From the NCBI GenBank assembly GCA_019055375.1, contig JAHQIW010004519.1, positions 35,634-99,633 of the forward strand: a stretch of 64,000 nucleotides of DNA, given 5' to 3'. Source of the DNA: Parelaphostrongylus tenuis. Taxonomy: Eukaryota > Nematoda > Chromadorea > Rhabditida > Metastrongylidae. Under the pieces are notes generated by a model. It did not search any database and had not been told where the DNA came from. It was given only the letters and a program-made list of their open reading frames with translations. The translations under genes and the position numbers were made by a program. Below, piece after piece: positions 53,601 through 62,499 of the stretch. The stretch's first letter is position 1. Each line of letters starts with the position of its first letter.

Positions 53601-54133
53601 ATTCAAGCGAAGGATGGAGAGAAAGTAGTAACGATGAATCACTTGAAGAGGTTTTTTTCTTATCTTCAACTGCGCGATCTATCCAAAGTCGAAAAGCGTT
53701 TTGATCGTTCACTTAAGAATCCCACACATCTTCAACACATTCACAACCGCGTGACACTATGTCTTGCTACGTGTCTACTAAGTTTACAATACTTTTATTC
53801 GCACTCTATAATCTGTAAATTGAGCGTAAAACGTAGATTCAATACCAAAGGTGGAGGTGAAAAGTATCTTACATTTTGTATACAAAGAAAGACCCTTTTG
53901 GATCAGATTATCTCGTCATGTGAGGTTATTGGTTTTGGAGAGATTGTGCAGCATAGACAGAATAGGCGACGAATTAGCGCAGAAATGCTTTTCGTTGTGA
54001 TGAGATAATGAGAGGATTACCAAGAGGACTTTCAAATGGTGGCTCATTGTTGACAGAACACGGTGTGTAGCGATGAAATTAACGAAACTTTCTTCAGTCG
54101 ACTGTTTACGGAGACCTCGTTTTAGAACTCTGA
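41624..54133 (+). CDS. Seven-transmembrane receptor (rhodopsin-like, nematode orphan), multi-exon
   Basis: Exons seen: 41624-41669, 41744-41916, 45145-45255, 45308-45440, 45498-45587, 50654-50711 (end uncertain), 53150-53313, 53363-53450, 53546-53650, 54098-54133. Phases agree from exon 1 to TM5 and from TM7 to the stop. TM1 IAFVGGVLGAICNATTFIMI has the conserved Asn; TM2 LMANVALADTITVALGML has the conserved Asp; TM3 FSFLSIAAWTAGVITYAMLG is followed by LNRCIAI in place of DRY; TM4 VSVAIVLSLCTWIIGIVAAF; TM5 FQFFYPSILCTVSTFL; TM7 WLCSHICNPFIYAYF with NPxxY. The TM6 exon was not found. There is no Cys pair at TM3/ECL2. The tail is Arg- and Ser-rich, about 110 residues. LNR resembles nematode Srx-type chemoreceptors, NPxxY the rhodopsin class; ligand unknown. 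Introns carry SINEs and a mariner. Confidence 0.75.
41744..41916 (+). CDS. Receptor exon 2 (TM1-TM2)
   Basis: Acceptor CTTTTCAG. It encodes GVLGAICNATTFIMICTNRV through ALADTITVALGMLTF and HFRLFPLNAT. The donor GTAAGG at 41917 is phase 0. A second possible donor at 41940 would join the next exon at 45169 in phase 2. Confidence 0.7.
42175..42470. repeat. Head-to-head pair of family C tRNA-like elements
   Basis: Minus copy at about 42175-42235 (GGACACGCGTGCTACCACAT as the reverse A-box side). Plus copy at about 42379-42450 (GTGGTGTAGTTGTAGCACGC, then TGTTTAACTCCCGC). Both B boxes are decayed. Confidence 0.55.
42880..43110 (-). repeat. Family D repeat, followed by a G-rich run
   Basis: AGATTCCAGTACTTTTAAC, GATTCGTTTTCTGTC, AATGACGTAGAATACTCGTC, AACCACGAGGCTGGCAATG and GGGGCGTTCCGAGG in family D order. 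It breaks off at a G-rich tract near 43090-43110. Confidence 0.6.
43799..44050 (-). repeat. tRNA-derived SINE, family B (decayed)
   Basis: ATCGACACGTGACGGCCAGC, CCCAGACAGGTGTGGTAC, GTCGACCTCAGAGTGACGG and ATCAAACCATGGACCACG (reverse B-box region), then ACGTGTGTCGTAAGGCATCC. Confidence 0.55.
44690..45103 (+). other. Uncharacterised open frame inside a receptor intron
   Basis: A frame open over 152 codons (44645-45103) ends just 42 bases before receptor exon 3. Its C-terminal half (LNVSFLAGIACGWNILWSDR, TFAGDQYSFSSTEILPNSTL, AELRADEHVILNG) looks protein-like, but I recognise no domain. It could be an old insertion, an alternative exon or chance. Confidence 0.25.
45145..45255 (+). CDS. Receptor exon 3 (ECL1-TM3)
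   Basis: ESYLFINSTGSGYVVDELYA and MQFTFSFLSIAAWTAGV. Donor GTG|GTAAGT, phase 0 at both ends. INST is a possible glycosylation site in the first extracellular loop. Confidence 0.75.
45308..45440 (+). CDS. Receptor exon 4 (TM3-TM4)
   Basis: A 52-base intron precedes it (TTTTTTAG). ITYAMLGLNRCIAICYYGTK and LKALNQVSVAIVLSLCTWII. It ends in phase 1 at GTACAT. Confidence 0.8.
45498..45587 (+). CDS. Receptor exon 5 (end of TM4-ECL2)
   Basis: A 57-base intron precedes it. (A)FLGTIPKPLVGVRRDMW and TVSFLTTRGKRP, ending in phase 1 at GTAATA. Confidence 0.75.
45780..46760. repeat. Repeat family R, several units
   Basis: R modules recur through the intron: CACGTTGTAAATTATATTTT near 45879, TTAATCGATAGCATAAATTT near 45950, GTCGTCGAGATTTGTGTTAT near 46544, GAAAAATGCTTCAGTGTAAA near 46606. 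The open frame at 46534-46788 lies on these units. Confidence 0.5.
46905..47025 (+). repeat. Short interspersed repeat, family F
   Basis: GCGCTGAGTGGTCAGTGATG, CATCGGAAAAAGTTTGC, TGGTTCGATGTCC (B-box-like) and CGACACTTTACATCAAATTT. The same order as at 29887. Confidence 0.6.
47030..50650. other. Receptor intron without recognised genes
   Basis: AT-rich, with open frames up to 89 codons. A diverged R-like stretch lies near 49480-49840 (CATTGCAATGTAGCAGGG, CTTTCACATACGC). No splice-flanked coding segment was found here. Confidence 0.4.
50654..50711 (+). CDS. Receptor exon 6 (TM5), 3' end uncertain
   Basis: Acceptor TTTTTCAG accepts phase 1 and gives DSSTFQFFYPSILCTVSTFL. The frame stays open to TGA at about 50758 (YFSNLFSTNLSHLGK). 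The only reasonable GT is at 50712 inside the helix. This ambiguity coincides with the missing TM6. Confidence 0.6.
51120..51735 (+). pseudogene. mariner transposase remnant in the receptor intron
   Basis: SAIARYLNEMGYRKAMALW, TPRALSNYDRAARMIICE (second helix-turn-helix and linker), then after a gap IRHIFEILGWT and, in another frame, YYIPSYGPDIGPSDYDLF, the equivalent of the SPDLAPSDYHLF active-site block. The middle of the catalytic domain is deleted. It sits between the TM5 and TM7 exons, where TM6 should be. Confidence 0.8.
51778..52133. repeat. Head-to-head pair of family A elements with long inverted arms
   Basis: Left arm about 51778-51917 (minus), right arm about 51985-52133 (plus), near-mirror images. 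Outer ends AGATATACCCAATAATGTAG and CATTAGTGGGTATATCTG; next AGAGTGATGTGCAAAAC and its inverse. Each arm has a family A tRNA-like body (AGTAGTGTAACGG...AGAGCACG...GTGGGTTCTAGTC in the left, GAGGGTTTTTAGTCC in the right), then GTGGCGTGCAAAATGGGCG at the inner side. The spacer has CCGTCGACGG. This is the clearest example of the foldback arrangement. Confidence 0.85.
52434..52545 (+). repeat. tRNA-like element, family A
   Basis: GCGTCGGTGGTGCAACGGAT, AGCATACGCTCCCGC, GAGATCTGGGTTTGAATCCC (B-box-like) and the outer end TTTTTGCACACCACTCTACA. The tRNA-like length is about 72 bases, and the acceptor-stem-like ends GCGTCGG and GGCTGAAGC pair only partly. Confidence 0.75.
52655..52945 (-). repeat. tRNA-derived SINE, family B
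   Basis: AAAGATAAAGGATAAAGTGC is the tail, then GATCAATCCCTGAGAAATGC, GGCCATTACAATGACTGG, ACCGATTCACCGACAAC, GAGCGCGGGATTGAACCATC (reverse B box) and TTTCTAACCACGAG. The tail AAAGGATAAAG recurs in other copies. Confidence 0.75.
53150..53313 (+). CDS. Receptor exon with TM7
   Basis: Acceptor TGTTTTCAG. IWLCSHICNPFIYAYFNDRM, RHTYREMMSCSMLYYQFQTR and TDRQNGS. The NPFIY motif and following basic helix are the clearest GPCR signature in the window. It ends in phase 2 before GTTTGT; reading through instead gives a stop at 53360-53362. Confidence 0.85.
53363..53450 (+). CDS. Receptor tail exon
   Basis: A 49-base intron precedes it. SQTRRRRSNQMSTPTRGN and NFVRSSLQMQ. With the donor CAG|GTTGAA it joins the next exon in phase 0. 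Without that splice the frame ends at TAA 53478-53480 (VEEMLSSEA), giving an alternative shorter tail. Confidence 0.65.
53546..53650 (+). CDS. Receptor tail exon
   Basis: Thirty-five codons between TTTTCAG and GTTTTT: SREFEQLCEFIMRVNPLYDS and EGWRESSNDESLEE. Acidic and serine-rich, suiting a cytoplasmic tail. Confidence 0.55.
54098..54133 (+). CDS. Possible terminal receptor exon
   Basis: TTTCTTCAG then STVYGDLVLEL and TGA, in the right phase. It is short, so chance agreement is possible. Confidence 0.4.
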   Translation, partial: STVYGDLVLEL

Positions 54134-55720
54134 TGTATGTAGAGGTAGAATTCAGCCCCTCACCAAGTAGGGTGGGTGGCTGGTGAAGCATGTAGCTACG
54201 ACGAGGTGGGCGAGACCGTTGAAACATAAGTGGGTCACTAACGTAACAAACCTCGAAAAAGGCTAAAATTAGGCTTTCTGGATTTGAAGCAGTTCATACT
54301 GCGAAAATTCTACCAACTTATGTCACGTTTTTATCTTACATTTGTTTTGCGGCGTACAATTTACAATTACAATAAGCATTTGTACGACGAACGTGTATAT
54401 CCTATGCCAAATAACCTAGTGGCCGTAACTAGTAACATTAGCAATAATAATGCGTATTTTCTAGCCTATCCACCAAGCCACATCTCCATTTCATCTTATT
54501 CCGCCTTATCTGGACTTTGCAGTGTCTATGCTCTGGACCTTTGACGATTATACGGATAAATTTCGATGCATGCCTCAAATGACTGACCCAAGATTTACCT
54601 CTTTGAAGTCTACCCTTCTTTTGATGTAGATTTTTTCTTCATGCACAAAGCTGAAAACAGATCCTAGCAAGACAAAGATGATTTTATAAGGCCATTTCGC
54701 CTCTTATTCACACAGTACTGGTTACTAAATAGCTACTAATCGGTGTAAGATTTTTCTCAAATCAAGCGCTCCAATGAAACTACGCTGTCATTAAACGGGT
54801 TAAATTAGGTTTTTCACACCCGAAAACAATTTTGTCTCTCAACGGGCATATCTCATCTCATTGTGAACTTTGTCAGTTTAGACTGAAAAATATCAAAATG
54901 TAGAGACTTTTGCCGATCCTGTACACACCATTTTATTCAGTTGCGATGAAAAGTCGTTTTGTTTGTTTTGGTCTTACATGTTATCAAAATGAATTTTCAA
55001 TTCAAACAATTTTCCACTTTTATGCACAGCAATAAAATAGCTACTCGATTGCAAATCTGGTATATCACCAACTTCGTAGGTCTTTTAGTTGCTGGGATGT
55101 ATGTAATAGTAAAAAATAAGCGATCCTTCCTTATGTAAGGCATACAAAGTTCAATTCTTGTCGGTAACTTACTGACAACTTCATTTCCAGTTGCTATGAT
55201 GAATCGTGATTATACTATGAAGCAGTTAGTTTTGAAAAATACCGAGATAGTGTAATTTATTTGATAAAATCCTTCTGAATTCTGGCAGCAATGAGCTTCG
55301 TAGGTGAAGTTAAATTGTATCATACTGTGGGAACGTTCTACGTCACAGATGGATTGAGTAGACCTCTTTATAATTTTCGAGTGTTTACGTACCTTAGGTA
55401 TTCTAATTGTCGAAAATTAACTTTTAATGTCGAATGATTTGGCATTTGGAGTGATCAAATGGCTGAATTCACGTTTGTTTTTGAGCTCCGTGAAATCAGC
55501 GGTACAAGAAGATTCAATGTCAAAATTGTACACCAATAATAATATCTTCAACCCACACTAGATTTGCTTCCTATGTAAACTTCCATTGCAGTTCTGAAAT
55601 ATCCAACGAGGTGCAAAGTCGCTAAAGAAGGCCACTCAGGACCATAAGCTCTGTGAGATCTTTGCATCATTAGTGATGTGGTGTTGATAACAGTCGTTGT
55701 AAGCCGTAATGATATCTGAG
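54134..55720. other. No recognised gene
   Basis: AT-rich downstream flank of the receptor gene. Open frames up to 103 codons, none with a recognisable domain or flanking splice signals. Confidence 0.45.
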
Positions 55721-55799
55721 AAGTGATCTCCATATGTGAACCATCTTTCGCAGTAATTAGATTATTTTATTTTTTTGCTGCAACTCTATTCAACCAGTC

Positions 55800-56249
55800 T
55801 GAATTTAGGCGTCCGCCAGAAAGGGTAAGACGAGTAAGGAGCTTCCTCGTACCAACCAGGAGAACAATGAAGGGAAGCCCATTGTTCGACACTTGGCTAG
55901 ATATGCCGCCAGTGCTGAAATCGATTTTTAAAGACGCACCAGTTTCAATCCTTCTCTGCAAAAGCTTTGAATAAATTTGATGACTTAGCCATGACCTTAA
56001 AATAGTGTTTGAATTTGTTGTTTTTTGTTACTAACAATCACCGATACTGTCATTGTTTGCATTCATAAGCCGATGGTCTCAACGACCGAAAGTAGACTGA
56101 GACGTCACCCGCTTACCAAATTCTATCTTTTCTTCGAGTATCGTGACTCTCTAGAATCGTTACTTGATAACAGGACTAGCTTTGACGACATGGAAGGATC
56201 TCTTTATAGCAGTTTTGACAGTGAATTCTGTAACAAATCCTCAAAGTAG
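55800..56249 (+). other. Possible coding segments of unknown kind
   Basis: Two frames with protein-like composition: RRPPERVRRVRSFLVPTRRT...WLDMPPVLKSIFKDAPVSIL (about 55800-55974), and, after a possible acceptor CATTCATAAG, PMVSTTESRLRRHPLTKFY...DMEGSLYSSFDSEFCNKSSK with stop TAG at 56247-56249. No family recognised and no convincing splice link, so they may equally be repeat-derived. Confidence 0.25.
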
Positions 56250-56274
56250 CTTTTATTGAGTTCTATACATTTAC

Positions 56275-56810
56275 CAAGTCTCTAGTGAAAATGTTCAACG
56301 TTTCTCACACATGCTTCCACCGTGATTTCGTCCCAAGCTTGTGCCATATGGACCACACGAAATAGTCCACAGGGTCGAGAAACGGCGAACTTGACGGCCA
56401 AATGTCTTAGCCACAAATGCTTAGGAACAACTCATGGGAGATGGCAATAGCTGGACGAGTTAAATGCGCAGGAGCCCTCGACTAATGAACCGTAATTCTG
56501 TCGACAATAATGTGTTCAATGCTTAAAGGCTTCAGTACACTGTGTAATACTTCCTGCTGATAGCTGGCAGTGTTGATTTCAACGTTTGCGATGATAAAGA
56601 CCAGCGGTGTTTTTTCGATCGTGCAAATGCCTGAAAATTAATGACCTTCTGCTGACCCTTAAGAAGTTGACATCGATTCTGGCAGTTGTAGAGTGGTTCG
56701 ACAGTGAATAAATTCTCTTCCGTAAAAAAGTACCTTCGACAAACAAGCAACAGCTGTCAAACAAATCTTTGGCGAGCCTTTAATAGTAGTTTTTCTTGTA
56801 TCTTTTGCCC
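56275..56810 (-). pseudogene. Tc1/mariner-superfamily transposase remnant (catalytic part)
   Basis: On the minus strand: FFTEENLFTVEPLYNCQNR (first catalytic region, normally DEKLFTVE), a decayed SKKHRWSL segment, then RAPAHLTRPAIAISHEL (second Asp region decayed) and DIWPSSSPFLDPVDYFVWSI, matching the W-PPSSPDLNPxDYxxW block. Frames shift and stops interrupt. It belongs to a different lineage from the mariner copies at 38.7-40.8 and 51.1 kb. Confidence 0.75.
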
Positions 56811-56949
56811 AAGAAGTGAAAACGGGAGATACTCGTAACTGCGCTGCTTTGGCTTATTTTTGACAATATTTTGCCATCCATAATTAAGCACACCTTAGAA
56901 CAGACAATTAAATAAAACAGATTTTGAAATAAATTAAGAAAGGGTTCAA

Positions 56950-59640
56950 TGAAAACATTAGCGTTAATAAAGAGAGACTATATCAATGCTAAAACCAACA
57001 AGATACAAAATCATCACAACTTTCTCCGCGTATTTTACCGACGGACGGCCGCACAAGGAATCGGTCACTGCGGACTGATCGCCGCCGAGCCGTCGCGTGA
57101 GAGACGACGTGAAGTTCCTGCGACACTACTGAGAACAGGCTGAAGCATACATTCTAAACGTAATGTTGTGTGTCGTTGTTGGAGTTGGGGCTCAGCAAGC
57201 AAAAGGGTCAAAAGTTCCTGCTTAGTCAAATGCCGTCAGGACCATTTCTTATTCCTGTTAGTTCACCTTGACTCCTGCAATCGACTAAATCGAATAACGC
57301 TGTATCGAGGTGGATTCCGGTGTTTTATAAGCAGATGCGAACCTCAGTGTCCCTGTCTGTGACAGATGCATTTCTCCAATTCAAAATTGTAAACAAGTTA
57401 TTGGTTCTAGTAAGTGGTTGTCGTTATGGTAGAAAAAAGCCTTCGCATCTGCTCACAAGATGCTCGCTACCACATAAACTCTATAAATTTCACCTTTTTA
57501 AAACTGGTTTATTACTCAATCAAAAGATTTCCTCTGGAATTCTTGCAGTCAACTAACATCTTAACAAATGCAGATTCAAAATCAATTCAGTTTAAGAAAA
57601 AGCTGTGGTCTCAGTATATTCTACTCAATTATTTACAACAAACCTCCTTACATGAGTCATTCTTTAAGTGCTTTGATAAATGCATATTTACGACCAAACC
57701 ACTCTGAATAAGTTTGTTCATATATCATAGCGAAAAACTCTCAATAAGCATTAAATTAAAATCTTTATATTTCGCGTAGTTAACGTGTGACGCGGCTTTG
57801 CGGGCAACACTTTTCATATTACGCCTAAATTTTGTTGATAAACGTTACTTCGCTCTATCGGCATAGATTGCCAGTGTGGCCCATCTACTGGTGTAATTCT
57901 ACAAGACTAGCCGCCCTCATGTATGTCAACAAAATGGTAAATTTTTATTTCAGATTTCGTTCGTGAGTGTGAATTTAATTGAGGTTCACTTAGACCTTAA
58001 CAAGAGCGATGTGTCAGCGTGACGCTAAGGATCACGCAAAAGCTGTTCTATGAGGAGCCGCCCCACCATAATCGCACCAAAAGAAGGCGAAACATCTAAC
58101 GGAGAAGGAAAACATGGAGCAAGCATGCTTGCCAAAGCACAAAAGTGAGTCTATTGACAGGACATTAGACATTTCATCCTTACTTTTTCACACGGTCTAT
58201 ACGTCGATAACTGATGTTCCCTTCTGGATCTTTACGTTTATGAGTGAGTCATCACAAGCACTGATACTATTTTTTTTATTTTTCATTATCATCTGTCTTC
58301 AAGTGGTAAATGTAGAAAAATTGGAGGCGATGATTGAAATTTCAACGGAGATCGTCTCTAATTATCTAAGCTCTGATTCCTTTCATTACTAGATCTTCTC
58401 GGTAAAACATTTTCTCAAAAAATCTATTCGATGGAAGCAAAACTGTAGTCGATCTCTTAGTGATCACCGTACATTGCCGTGTTCCCGAGCTCAGTTGGAC
58501 GAAAATATGCAAGTCTCAAAACTCTCAGTTTTTGAATGCGCATATTTTTTTTGCCCACATCATTTTCTGACGATTGAATTCTTCAGAACTGCCATGGTAT
58601 TTTTACTAGCTCTCCAAATGACGCTCTGAACGTCTTTACGTCTCCTTTCTACTTTTTGTGATAAATGCTACTAGCGCTTTTTGTGGACGGTAAAAATCAT
58701 TTTGATCCTCAGCTGAGCACCCCTTCTGACACGTTTGCGAAGAATAGTGCGCGCTCCAAAAAATTCCATTTCATTTAGACTTCAATGAAATACCATCTCT
58801 AGCAAATAATGCAATATCACAAAGAAGACTTCTGTATGAATAATCTTAGTAAAATGAACTCCAGTCCTTTTTGAAACGTACAATTTCCAAGGGCAAAGCG
58901 ATGATTTTGCAAAAAAAAGAGCATATTCCCTAGTGTTATTGAACATATTTTCTTACTTTGTTCATATTTTTGTAGTCAGCCAATAGCTTGAAAATTCCTG
59001 ATTTCAACACCAGTGTTGTTCTATATATAAAATTTTTATAGTACGATTCATAATGAAAAAAGTCTTTGAAATCCTGTTCTTGAATAACATTCCTGTCACA
59101 TGCAATCGAATCTTGTGGGATCGTTCCTGAGTCCTTGGCCCATCCAGAAAAGAGCTTTTTCGCTAGAAAAGTCACTTGAAGCCTTGGAAGATGAAGATTT
59201 TAGTGCCAAGTACGGCTTATAGGAAAGACAATTTTTGATTGTGCCATTGTCAAAAAAGGTAACATCCTGCTTTCACTGCAGTCAGCCCACCCTTTCAACC
59301 TCAACGCAAATTTACTATGCTTATAGTAGGATTTTGATTCTACAAAACGCCTCGTCACTACAGAAAGGCACGGTGATTTTCATTAAAGAAATTTCTGTAA
59401 ACGCAAATCTAGTTCAAAGCGCGCTCAGTTGTCTTAGAAATCGTCAATTTTCAATACGAAGGCTACACCTCTGTGAAAGTGCATTCCCAACTCTTCGAAA
59501 AAATGCGCGTTTCTAAATCATGTTTACATAACGCTATTATTATAAACGTCTTACTCAATATATTTCCTCTGCAATCAACCATTTGTCATATCACTTTCAG
59601 ACACTTTATTGATCCATCTTCACAGCGTTTTTTTCTATGT
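56950..59640. other. No recognised gene
   Basis: A short GC-rich island near 57040-57140 (GACGGACGGCCGC and GCCGCCGAGCCGTCG can pair in part) stands out from AT-rich DNA. Open frames up to 97 codons carry no recognisable motif. Confidence 0.4.
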
Positions 59641-59654
59641 GGTTATACCAGCAA

Positions 59655-60000
59655 CTTCTAACATTCACTTCGTTTTCGTGTTCTTCGTTGTCGCAGAATG
59701 GCTAGGCGAGCGTCCTTGCAATCTTGAGGATAGTCTAGCTATAGCTCCTCATAAGGCGTTGTTGTTGATTGTCGGAGAGGGTTGAGGTATGGAACTCGAC
59801 TACATGTGCGCCGCGATCAACATCACGGCCACTCGGTCACGGCGCCTCCATTTATTATAACAACATCAAACAAAATAACTGATCTGTACATTGTACATTA
59901 TTTAACCATTTTGTACATTTTAATACAATTAACGGGGGCGCCGTGGCCGAGTGGTTGTGATGCTCGTTGCGACGCGCGTTGTGGAGAAGGTTCGGCGGTC
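59655..60000. repeat. Family D element and head-to-head tRNA-like pair
   Basis: A minus-strand D copy (59660-59850) shows AATGGCTAGGCGAGCGTCC, TTGCAATCTTGAGGATAG and CTCATAAGGCGTTG, and ends with ACGGCCACTCGGTCACGGCG. About 90 bases further on, a plus-strand copy starts GGCGCCGTGGCCGAGTGGTT (59937-), which contains the canonical A-box sequence TGGCCGAGTGG. The spacer holds TGTACATTGTACA. Each head is about 23 bases of exact inverse of the other. Confidence 0.75.
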
Positions 60001-60200
60001 TTGTTTTTTTGATCAGCTGCCAACTTGTGTCTCTCAACGGACAAGAGCGCAAAGTTTAAATTCTTCATATGGGTTATACCAAACAACCAACATTATACAT
60101 GTATCATTACAACAAGAACACAAAAATAATATATACTTGATAACAACATATCGTTATTCGAAAATATGCCTAAATTAATGTGAGTGACGACTGATGAGAA

Positions 60201-60220
60201 GTATCGTCATGTGACGATAC
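60201..60220. repeat. Perfect 9-bp inverted repeat
   Basis: GTATCGTCA and TGACGATAC separated by TG. It lies just before the 18-bp tandem repeat and just after a CTGATGAG octamer. Confidence 0.9.
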
Positions 60221-60227
60221 TATGAAT

Positions 60228-60340
60228 GTTATTATGACTGACAATGTTATGGTAAGTGGTTTATCGTGGCTGACGGTGTTATAGTACGTGATGATGTTAT
60301 TGTAGCTGGCGGTGTTATTGTGAGTGAAGATGTTGTAACT
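60228..60340 (+). repeat. 18-bp minisatellite, about six units
   Basis: Units begin GTTAT: GTTATTATGACTGACAAT, a 15- and a 17-base variant, then GTTATAGTACGTGATGAT, GTTATTGTAGCTGGCGGT and GTTATTGTGAGTGAAGAT. The unit length is a multiple of three, but no gene surrounds it. 60341-60920 shows no recognised gene. Confidence 0.85.
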
Positions 60341-60924
60341 GCGGAGCATGACTAGGCGGCGGAACCCGTTTCGGTTGTATAATCGCCCCGAAATAACAAG
60401 CCAATGGTGGACCCAGTGGGTGAAAATTTAGTGTTAGCAGTGGGGTCACTACTGATTATAGGCCGAATCCCTAAACCGCAGTGGTGGGCCGAGCATAGCT
60501 TAAGTGAGGTTGCTCCGCCACGGAAGCGCTATGTTCCGCTCACAATTTTATTGAGTTCGTCTGACAGTCAGCTGCATGAACGCAACTTTATGATAGCGAT
60601 TAGTTAATAACGAGATTGTGTGGAGAGCAATAATGGATCAATTACGATTTGCAGTGAGGTGATCCGGATGAAGTCAAGCGGCCGTTCGAATAATGCCCCA
60701 CGATCGAACTGACTGTTGAGGTTGGTGACAGCTGGGTGCCGCCCTTGCCACTTGCACCATTTTCTGTCTAAGGTCCTCGAACCTCTGCGACACCACTTGC
60801 TCTCTAGAGTCATGGACCATATGCGTTGCCTAAATTATCATGTAATTCCCGAAAAGATAGCAAAACTTCCTTTGGGAGGTTTGCCATACGCGTGGAGACG
60901 TGCTCAATCCCCTAACTCTTTCTG

Positions 60925-61075
60925 GCAGTCAGCAACAGCGCCGTATGGGATGCCACGGCCATGCTATCCGCCAGATTGCAAGGAGACTCGGTCAACCAGT
61001 ATTTTGCGCCGTTCAAGAAGGAGACGAAGATCGGATTGAATATTGGAAGTACTGGGATCGGCGCAGTGAAAAAAA
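60925..61075 (+). repeat. Family D repeat, plus orientation
   Basis: GTATGGGATGCCACGGCCAT, GCTATCCGCCAGATTGCAAG, GTCAACCAGTATTTTGCGCC and GAATATTGGAAGTACTGGG. No tRNA-like head remains. Confidence 0.7.
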
Positions 61076-61839
61076 AAGAACATCGTGATGATGGTTCAAA
61101 TAAAGTGCTATGTCAATACAAAGAACACTCCTCTTACCTTAAAAAAAACCTATCTGTGACCATTACAGACTACAGTGGACAATATGATACTCATGACCTA
61201 GAAGATACAATTCCTAGTGTGAATTACCTGGCCCTTTTAGAAAGTACAGTTTAGAGGAAAAGTATGAAAGCATTCTAATCACATTCGCTACCTACAGTGT
61301 TACATCTCATAAAAACTTCCCTGATTTCTTGGGCTCAGACGTTATCGAACTTCTGCGAGCATCCGGTAGCATTCAGGAGGACGCCTACGTCGTCGTGGTA
61401 TGGTTGATGGATCTTTGAGAACGCAGCTGGATGTCGGCCGAGTAGGAGCGTCGATCCCCATATAGTCACTTCACAACGGCTATCTTGAGCTATCTGAGTT
61501 TAATTTTACGCAGGAAGTCGTGGTAGATTTGCGATGCATACGTATTATCTTGGATTTCTCAAACTCTCGCCTACTGATTCATGGCTGAGCCGTGCGCTGT
61601 CAAAACCATTCTACCATCTCTTTTAGCCATTCACTACGCACTGTTACACCACTCTGGTCTGCACCTCTTTCCATCGATTCCTGCGCACATTCTCTTGCAC
61701 GAATTCTTCTGCAAACCTTTGTCTTCTTCTTACAGGTCCCGGTCAAAAAGTGCTATTTAAATAGAGCCTCTGCTACTGAAATATTCGTATACAAGTTGTC
61801 TGTAAAGGGACGTTCCCATTCATTTAGCAGATTGTCGTT

Positions 61840-62480
61840 AGATTCATCGCAACACCGTCTCTAAGACGCTCGGCTGGTCAAGGATTAGTTCCGCGCCTGC
61901 GTAAATGATCGCCTTGAAGGTGTACTCTCTTTCATCACAGATTTTGGTACTGACCTAGAGAATAAGGCTCTTCCCTGAGCCGAGTTGCACCATCGACTCG
62001 TCAATGCCTGCGATGCGTTTTGGCTTATATGCAGTTCTTGTGGTTCTTGATGACGATTTCAGCGGCTGGCACAGCGTGTAATAGGGTGTCCCATGTAGCT
62101 GTAATACACCTCATTATCTGCCAGATATAAGTGATTCATGACTTACAAAAATCACGCTCTCACCATGACTTCTGGTACCAAATTGGAGTCATGGATAGGT
62201 GAGTGTTTGCTTTGGTAAAATTTGAGGTCGGGCAGTTGCAGTACACTCATGTAAAGCCACAAGCCAATGATTTTCTTCACTCCATCGGTCATCGTCTTTT
62301 CTTACACCTCGTTTTTCTGCTTGCTATAGACGGTCCTCTGATTGATGATCACTTCTCAAACATTCTCATGATCAGTTCGTAGAAATAGACTGGCTCGGTT
62401 GCAGTAGCGTGGGACGTCGTCTAGAAGAACCATCCCTAGTTCGTGAAGTGGACGGGAATATTGGGCGACCATAGATTCAG
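61840..62480 (-). pseudogene. piggyBac-like transposase remnant
   Basis: On the minus strand, in shifting frames: VYFYELIMRMFEK, TDGVKKIIGLWLYMSVLQLP and DLKFYQSKHSPIHDSNLVPE (about 62130-62400), then NHLYLADNEVYYSYMGHPI (about 62080-62140), KPKRIAGIDESMVQLGSGKS (about 61975-62030) and FKAIIYAGAELILDQPSV. The EIxxFIGLxxYM, then PxxxxYW, then IDExM order is that of piggyBac transposases. Stops and frameshifts; no terminal repeats identified. Confidence 0.55.
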
Positions 62481-62499
62481 CTACCAACTATCCGCTACA

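Noticed and set aside
60191..60226. Hammerhead ribozyme at CTGATGAG 60191
   Set aside because: A hairpin follows, but the GAAA strand and a NUH cleavage site are not in the required positions.
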